From positions 49,661,162 to 49,725,161 of the forward strand of contig CM066995.1 of assembly GCA_033977485.1 (NCBI GenBank): 64,000 nt of DNA, written 5' to 3'. Below are positions 57,013 through 64,000 of the stretch, in pieces; the first letter of the stretch is position 1, and each line of letters opens with the position of its first letter. Both the position numbers and the translations under genes were made by a program. The notes below the pieces were generated by a model. The model saw only the letters and a list, made by a program, of their open reading frames with translations. It was not told the origin of the DNA and did not search any database. This DNA comes from Hydrangea macrophylla (lineage: Eukaryota > Streptophyta > Magnoliopsida > Cornales > Hydrangeaceae).

Positions 57013-59264
57013 ATGTCACGCCCCGGAACGGCAAAAATAGAGAAAAATAAATTTTCTTTTTGGGTCCAAAGGCAGCGACGGGTGAAGTCACATGATTGTC
57101 CACACCACGCAGTACTAAGCAACAAAAGTAATACTGTAACAACAATGAAGTCTAGGTTCTGATTCACAACATAACATAAGGTCAACAGAAGTTACTAACT
57201 ATTACATATCAGAGTCTCGAATCAAACATAAGGCAGCGGAAGTACAAATGTCAAGGCAACATATGCCTGACTACAAAAAGGGTTCTAAAACGGTAGAGAC
57301 AATTAGCTACAATTCTAGTCTAGTCTTCAGTTGGCATAAAGGTAGTCCTCGGCGTAGTAGTCTTCTTCAGTCTGACCTCCGTCGGGGAAATCCTCCACAG
57401 GGACTCCGTCACCGGCATAGTAGTCCTCTCCTGCAGGCCCTTCACCTGTATAGTCATAACCAGGGTGCGCTGGAACGTAGAAATGTCCAGCGGCATAAAC
57501 GCCGTCAACTTAATGAAAGCCGAGTGAGTTAGATACTAACAGGGTATCGACTATTGATATTATCACAAGTTATAAACCGTAACCAAATTAGAATTCTGTA
57601 AGGGTGACTCCTTTAATCAATCCAATGATCCGATTACTGACGTCTTACTCGTTATAAGACCGATAACGCGTCTTGATAGGGGAACAGACTCAACAGTAGT
57701 TCAACTCTATAACGCACCATTGCTCATCCACCGCTTTTAAGAACATATGCACAGTCCACCGTATGTCATGGATACCACGTTAGTCCATCCCCCGCTTTTA
57801 AGAACATATGCACAGTCCACCGCATGTCAGGGATATAACGCTTTAAACAACAGTACATCATTCTATGCCACGACTTAGCGACGTCTACCAGTGATCACAG
57901 TCCACCGCATGTCATAGACACCTTCGTCTGTCTACCGCTTTTAAGAACATATGATTAGATCATCTGGCTATCTTAGGGCAAATGGTCCGGTTCACCGCAA
58001 GTCATAGACACCTTCTTCTGTCTACCACTTTTAAGAACATATGATCGACCAAAGCCCGCCCACGCAAATTTCCCGAATCTTAGCAAACCTACTTAAGTTC
58101 AACTCTATTACCGATACATGACAATCCCAATGTGGCCCGACTACTCAGAATGAAATGAACGTTTAACTCCAAAGGATTCACGACAATTCCGTTATCTAAC
58201 ATTATAAACATTATCCGTTAATCTTGTTATTACTACGATCCTACGCCGCATTAACTCATTATCATGTCTGTATTACAATAATAAAGCATGTTGGGAAATA
58301 CTGAACAGTAAATAAACAACTAAACAATTATTACATTAACTAACCAAGTAAAACAGTAAACTGTAACTTCCAATCGATTGGTATAGATGTCAATCGATTG
58401 GTATAAAAGTGGTGTCAATCGATTGGAAGAAAGTTCAATCGATTGGTATAAAAGTAGTGTCAATCGATTGATAAAAAGTTCAATCGATTGCATAAAATGT
58501 CAATCGATTGAGACATGAAAAATGTCAATCGATTGATAAAGTGTCAATCGATTGACACTTCGTCTTCTTCACAGAGAAGACTGCCCAGCAACATATAAAC
58601 GGGAAACATGGTTTCTCTTTCATTTCTTCATTCAAAATATGTTCTAACATCAATGTAAGGCTACCAAGTGAGTTTAGAACTCACCTAGGCGTTAAGGGCG
58701 TGTTTGGTTGTGTGTTTGAGCTTGAGCTTCAATGGTGGTCCTCCTCTCTCTCTCTCTCTCTCTAGTTCTCTGTCTTCTCTCTTCTCTTTCTCCTTCTTTT
58801 CTTTCTGGTCTTCTCCTTCTTTCTTCTTGTCTCAGTCCATCTCTGTGTGTGTGTGAGTGTATGAATACATGTATATATATGAGTATATATATATGAGTGT
58901 ATATATATATAACACACACACAAAACCCTCCCTCTCACTCTCTCTAATTTTTGTAAACAGAAATACACCCAAAATGGGCTGGTATATATAAGGAGAGAGT
59001 GTTCACGTGGCTTCTCCCCAGCCAGAGCAAAAGAATCTGCCCAGCTGCCTCCAATCGATTGACATAAGTGTCAATCGATTGATACAATCAATCGATTGAG
59101 ATAAAGTTCAATCGATTGGTATCCAAAGCAAGTCAATCGATTGGTCTACTTGCCAATCGATTGGTATCCAAATTATACCAAGGGTAAGGCCAAGCTCATA
59201 CAAGTATTGAAAGAAACATACAAGGTCTAGTTATATAATATATTACAAAAATACAGGGTATTAC
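57013..59264 (-). repeat. 3' LTR of Del/Tekay-like element
   Basis: 2252 bp, tgtcacgcc...gtattaca (TG...CA). Contents: tandem blocks of aagaacatatg and cagtccaccgcatgtca words (57728-58042), nine CAATCGATTG palindromes (58371-58554), a TC/TG/TA microsatellite block (58740-58920), TATA at 58983-58990, G-box CACGTG 59004-59009 and six more palindromes (59052-59163). The left-edge LTR (1-1108) is a relative. Confidence 0.9.
58983..59163 (-). promoter_or_regulatory. U3 promoter block: TATA, G-box, CpG palindromes
   Basis: Minus-strand order: six CAATCGATTG sites, CACGTG 14-19 bp upstream of a TATATATA. G-boxes bind bZIP/bHLH factors in plants in general; binding here is inferred. The same order occurs at 765-1003. 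Confidence 0.5.
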
Positions 59265-59316
59265 ATCATCCACCACTCATAAAAGATTTCGTCCCCGAAA
59301 TCCGAAATAAACTGGG

Positions 59317-62300
59317 TTAAAACAAAAATGGAAACTTCTCTCGCATCTCCGACTCCAATTCCCATGAAGCTTCTCCTTCGTCGTGGTGCTTCCACTGAAC
59401 CTTCACTAGCGGAATATCCTTGTTTCTGAGCTTCTTCACTCCTCGGTCTAGAATACGCACTGGTCCTTCATTGTATGTCACGTTCTCGTTCACCTCGATA
59501 TCTTCAAAACTGATCTCGTGCGTTGGGTTGTGGGCACATTTTCTCAACATGCTGATGTGGAAAACGTTGTGCACTCCTGACATCTTTGGCGGCAACGCAA
59601 GTCGATAAGCAACCTTCCCAACACGTTCTAGGATCTCGAACGGTCCGATGAATCGCGGTGATAGCTTTCCTTTCTTCTGTCCGAATCTGACGATACCTCG
59701 AACTGGCGAGACTTTGAGTAGTACATGATCTCCAACTGCAAACTCTAGATCTTTCCGTCGCTTGTCGGCATAGCTCTTGTGTCTGGATTGCGCTGTCTTC
59801 ATCTTTTCTCGTACAATCTGGATCTTTTCGCTGGTTTCTCGAATCATCTTGGGTCCAAGTAGTTGAGTATCTCCGACTTCGGTCCAACATAGCGGCGATC
59901 GGCAAGGTCTTCCATATAAGGCTTCAAACGGCGCCATTCCTATGCTCGTGTGGTAACTGTTGTTGTAGGAAAGCTCGATCAAAGGTAGATGCGTCTCCCA
60001 TGAACTCTCGAATTCAATGACACAGGCTCGCAACATATCTTCCATCACTTGATTGACTCGTTCTGTCTGACCGTCTGTCTGTGGATGAAAGGCTGAACTC
60101 AAATTCAATGAAGTTCCCATTGCTGTCTGAAGGCTCTTCCAGAATTCTGCGGTGAAGCATGAATCTCGATCTGAAACTATTGAGACAGGTACACCGTGCA
60201 GTCGCACTACTTGCTGTAGATACATCCGGCTCAATCTTTCGACAGGGTGCGTCATGCTGTAGGCGATAAAATGTGCTGACTTGGTGAGTCGATCCACTAT
60301 TACCCAAATAGCGTCGTGGTTTTGTTGAGACTTCGGCAATCCAACCACAAAATCTATGGTGATGTGCTCCCATTTCCATTGGGGAATCGGTAGCGGTTGT
60401 AGGAGTCCAGGTGGTTTCTGATGCTCCGCCTTCACTTGTTTGCAAATAAGACATTGCGATACATACTCGGCCACTTCTCGCTTCATTCCTTGCCACCAGA
60501 AGTTTCTCTTCAAGTCCTTATACATCTTATTTCCTCCTGGGTGGATAGTCATCCTTGACTTGTGTGCTTCATCCAGAATGTTCTTCCTGAGACCATCGTC
60601 ATTTGGCACACAGAGTCTACCTTTGCATCTCAGTGCTCTGTCCGTATTAATACTCCATATCTCTGGTTCCTTTGCGGACATCTTGGCAAACCATAACTTG
60701 AAATCCTCGTTCGACTGTTGAGCTTCCAAGATGCGGCTGATGAGAGTCGGTTGTACAACAAGACATCCAAGGTGTTGTCCTTCTCCTGATTCCACTGGTC
60801 GAAGGTCGAATTCGGCTAACGTCTCCATTGCTCGCCATTCTCAAATCAAAATCGAAGCAACCAAAAGGCATGGCCTCCGGCTCAGAGCGTCGGCTACAAC
60901 ATTTGCTTTACCCGGGTGGTATTGCAAAGAGAAGTTGTAGTCCTTGAGTAGTTCCATCCATCTCCGTTGTCGCATGTTCAACTCCTTCTGAGAGAACAGG
61001 TATCTTAAACTCTTGTGATCTGAGAATAAGTCAAACTTTTCTCCACACAAATAGTGTCTCCAAATCTTCAGGGCGAACACGATTGCGGCTAGTTCTAAGT
61101 CGTGCGTCGGATAGTTCTTCTCATGTGGCTTCAATTGTCTTGATCCGTATGCGATGACATTCCCTTCTTGCATTAGCACATAACCAAGTCCTTGGTGTGA
61201 TGCATCACTATAGATTATGAATTGTTCACCACTCTTAGGTATCGCAAGCACGGGTGCTGAGGTTAGTCTCTCTTTCAATTCCCGAAATGCATCCTCATGT
61301 TTATCGGTCCATTCGTACTTCGTCTCCTTCCTAGTCAGGCTTGTCAAAGGTCCTGCGATTCTAGAGAATCCTTCCACAAATCTCCGGTAATACCCAGCCA
61401 ATCCTAGGAAACTCCTAACTTCGGTTGCGTTGGTTGGCCTGTTCCAGCTCAAGACTGCATCGATCTTGGATGAGTCTACGGAAATCCCATCCTGTGATAT
61501 CACATGTCCCAGGAATTTAACTTCTTGAAGCCAGAATTCACATTTGCTGAATTTCGCATACAGACTATTGTCTCTGAGAGTCTGTAGAGCAATTTACAGA
61601 TGCTTCTTATGTTCTTCTTCCGTCCTTGAATAAATTAGAATGTCGTCAATGAATACTATAATGAATTGATCCAGATAGGGTCTGAATACTCTATTCATTA
61701 GGTCCATGAATACTGCCGGGGCATTAGTCAATCCAAAAGACATCACTAAAAACTCATAGTGTCCATATCTCGTCCTGAAGGCAGTTTTCGGTATATCTTT
61801 CGGCCGAACTAGTAATTGATGGTATCCTGAACGCAAGTCAATTTTTGAGAATATCCTTGATCCTTGTAGTTGATCGAACAGGTCGTCTATCCGGGGAAGT
61901 GGGTATCTATTCTTGATCGTGACCTTATTCAGCTCCCTGTAGTCGATACAGAGTCGTAGCTCTCCGTCCTTCTTCTTCACAAATAAAACTGGTGCTCCCC
62001 AAGGCGATGTACTCGGGCGAACAAAACCTAAATCTTCATGTTCCTGAACTTGCTTCTTCAATTCCAACATTTCTGTTGGCGCCATCCGATACGGGGTCTT
62101 GGAAATCGGCAACGTTCCGGGTGCTAACTCAATGCAGAAGTCTATCTCTCTCTTCGGCGAAAGTCCTGAGATACTTCGGAACACATCTTCAAAGTCTTGA
62201 ATAACGGGGATCTGGTTGATAGTAAGCTCCGTGCTTGAAGTCTTAATCGTGGCTAGGCAGCTCGTGATAAACATGTCGCTCAACGGTTGGCACTGAAATC

Positions 62301-63822
62301 TGATCTGCGGGCAACCAGGCGTCGAAAAGACAATGGTTCGACTAACACAATCCAGGTTAGCGCCATACTTAGTAAGCCAATCCATTCCTAGGATCACGTC
62401 GAACTCAGACATTGACAAGACTATCAAGTCTGCCGGAAAATTCCTATCCTCTAGTGTCAAGGGACAATCCTTGCACACCTTACCTAACTTAACGGATACT
62501 CCCAAGGGCGAAACGGCATTAAGGGTCGGCTCAAGTGCTAGGGGTAACAATCCCAATTCACGTACCATCTTAATAGCTATGAAAGAACGGGCGGCACCGG
62601 TATCAAACAAAGCTCTAACTTGACAGTGAAATAAAATGAGTGTACCTTCCAAGTTCTGCTGTTCCTCAGCATTATACCCTGCATTGTCAGGAATGATGGA
62701 ATTCACCCTAACCTGTCCTTGCTGTCCTTGAGCAGGCGCTCCATAGTAGCCTCCACGTGGTGCTCGACAATCCTTGCTTATGTGACCAGGCTTGTTACAG
62801 TTGCGGCAGACGAGGTCATTGCGGCGGTTGGTCTTGGGGGCTGTGCAATACCTTGCAATATGTCCGGGCACTCCACAGTTGAAACATCCATCAATATTCT
62901 GTCGCTGAGCGACGGGCTGTGCCTGAGGTGGTCCTTGCTGTTGATTCTGTTGTCGAGGAAAATTAGCTTGGGGCTTCCTTGTCCCATCCCATGTGCGCTT
63001 GGTTCCCTGATAGTTGTTGGTCTGGGGTTTCCATCCCTGACTGTTCCTTGATGATTGCGCGGAGAAGTTCCTTGGTTGGAAGGTCCTGGGTGGAGGTCGA
63101 TTCGCTTGTGGTCCTTGCACAGGGTAAGCATCCTTTTCCAAACTTGAAGCAAGACAGACAATCCCTTCAAACGACTGGCCCAGATGGCCTATCATCATGT
63201 GCCGGAGGTGTGGGTTGAGTCCTTGGTGGAATCGCTTGACCTTCTTGACGGAGGTGTCTATCATATGCGGAGCGAAACGGGAAAGTCGCTCAAATTGTGT
63301 AGTATACTCGCTGACTGTCCATATTCCTTGGGTTAGACTCAGGAAATTCCTCTCTTGTTGGTCTCTTTCATCCTCAGGGAAATACTTCTCGAGAAATCGA
63401 GTCTTGAATGCTTCCCAAGGCATTCTCCTTGCAGCGTCAATCCCAATCGTGGCTCTCTCGGCCTCCCACCAGTCCGCGGCGGAGTAAGTTAGTTGAAATG
63501 CGGCTAGACGTCTCTTGTTAAGCTCACTGCACTCCAGGGCTTCAAAGATTAGCTCCAACTCCCGTATCAATTGCTCTGCTTTCCAGGACTCTGCCATGCC
63601 GTCGAACTTTTTGGGTCGCAGGCCACGAAATCGTTCCAACAGTTTATCGCCTGTCTGCCTTGGAGGGACAAAGTGGTTGTTACCATTGTCGTTGGTGGCA
63701 TGATTGTAGGTATCGCCGATGTGCTCCATCCGTTGCATGAAAGCTTCGAAGACTCCAGTTGGGTCCATACCCTCGGGAATGGGTGCTCCCAGTCGTGCTT
63801 GGTTCTTTGTGGGTCCCACCAT
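59317..63822 (-). pseudogene. Del/Tekay-like Gag-Pol polyprotein, two nonsense codons
   Basis: One frame of about 1500 codons interrupted only by TAA at 61594-61596 and TGA at 60841-60843. From the start at 63822: gag with [12 protein letters not shown] and [10 protein letters not shown]; two CCHC knuckles ([28 protein letters not shown]); protease [13 protein letters not shown] with [20 protein letters not shown] and FIDD at 61642-61653; RNase H with [13 protein letters not shown] and DALSRRP; integrase zinc finger (CLICKQ) and core with TIDFVVGLP, SDRDSCFTAEFW and QTERVNQVMED; GPF region; a C-terminal chromodomain-like tail (GPVRILDRGVKKLRNKDIPL...WELESEMREKFP). Chromodomain and PR/RT order place it in Del/Tekay. 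Confidence 0.9.
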
Positions 63823-64000
63823 AGTGATCCGTGTGAGGTGTACCTATGAAGGATCTAACGATTAGCTGACAATCTCCTCGGGGAAATGATCATACTTAAA
63901 TAACAGAAAGCGTAACATGAATCAAAATCACAACCATAACATAATAATGAGGTGATAACAGAAATATCCAAGAGAAACGATCTGCCATATATATATACCC

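Larger units (their letters stand above)
57013..64000 (-). mobile_element. Del/Tekay-like Ty3/gypsy chromovirus, 5' end off window
   Basis: 3' LTR at 57013-59264, a purine-rich tract next to it (59265-59280), then one long minus-strand polyprotein frame (59317-63822) in gypsy order: gag, protease, RT, RNase H, integrase, chromodomain. The element sits in the LINE RT. The 5' LTR, primer site and target-site copy are beyond 64000, and 63823-64000 is leader with no gene. Confidence 0.9.

Noticed and set aside
58371..58554. Regularly repeated CAATCGATTG looking like a CRISPR array
   Set aside because: Spacers are short and irregular, the motif is only 10 bp, there are no cas genes, and it lies in a plant LTR.
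58692..58968. Arg/Glu-rich and Tyr/Ile/His-rich frames
   Set aside because: Translations of TC, TG and TA microsatellites in the LTR.

Overview
The window is plant nuclear DNA made almost entirely of nested transposable elements; no host gene, rRNA or tRNA gene is recognisable. This rests on plant-type LTR retrotransposon lineages (a Ty1/copia element, a Tat-lineage Ty3/gypsy element, Athila-like gag-pro elements and a chromodomain-bearing Del/Tekay-like Ty3/gypsy element), plant L1-type LINE fragments, short foldback MITEs, and LTRs rich in CpG palindromes. It looks like a repeat-rich heterochromatic block. The species cannot be named from the sequence.

Layout. 1-1108: end of an LTR related to the Del-like element at the right edge, carrying a Mutator-type MITE. 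About 1290-2897: probable solo LTR of an unnamed family. 2898-3620 and 17204-17960: two halves of an older degraded sequence split by a minus-strand copia element (3621-17198, TSD gttag). The copia element holds a solo Athila-like LTR in its 3' LTR, a 2.24 kb tandem duplication across the LTR/pol junction, and a solo LTR of its own family inside gag (12485-13980, TSD aggac). 17961-18600: LINE C-terminal fragment. 18601-21580: unassigned. 21581-40288: a minus-strand Tat-lineage element with LTRs, decayed gag/protease/RT/RNase H/integrase, and a spliced-looking antisense gene with its own TATA box. Its integrase is split by a plus-strand Athila-like gag-pro element (26557-34770, TSD gtcac). 40289-44696: LINE remnants, three MITEs, tandem repeats and a 25-nt G tract. 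45474-53787: second Athila-like gag-pro element (minus strand, TSD ctacc). 53837-57012: opposed LINE fragments. 57013-64000: Del/Tekay-like element (minus strand), 3' LTR plus a polyprotein broken only by two nonsense codons; its 5' LTR lies beyond the window.

How the parts relate. None of the protein-coding sets is intact, although the Del-like element and the 45-54 kb gag-pro element are close. The two gag-pro elements have LTRs, a tRNA-Asp-type primer site, a polypurine tract, gag and protease but no RT or integrase, so they would need a partner element. The most striking cross-family pattern is that several unrelated LTR families carry clusters of short palindromes centred on CpG just upstream of a TATA box. 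Base-level comparison between copies shows C-to-T decay, as expected of methylated, silenced DNA. All similarity statements are by eye; no search or alignment program was run.
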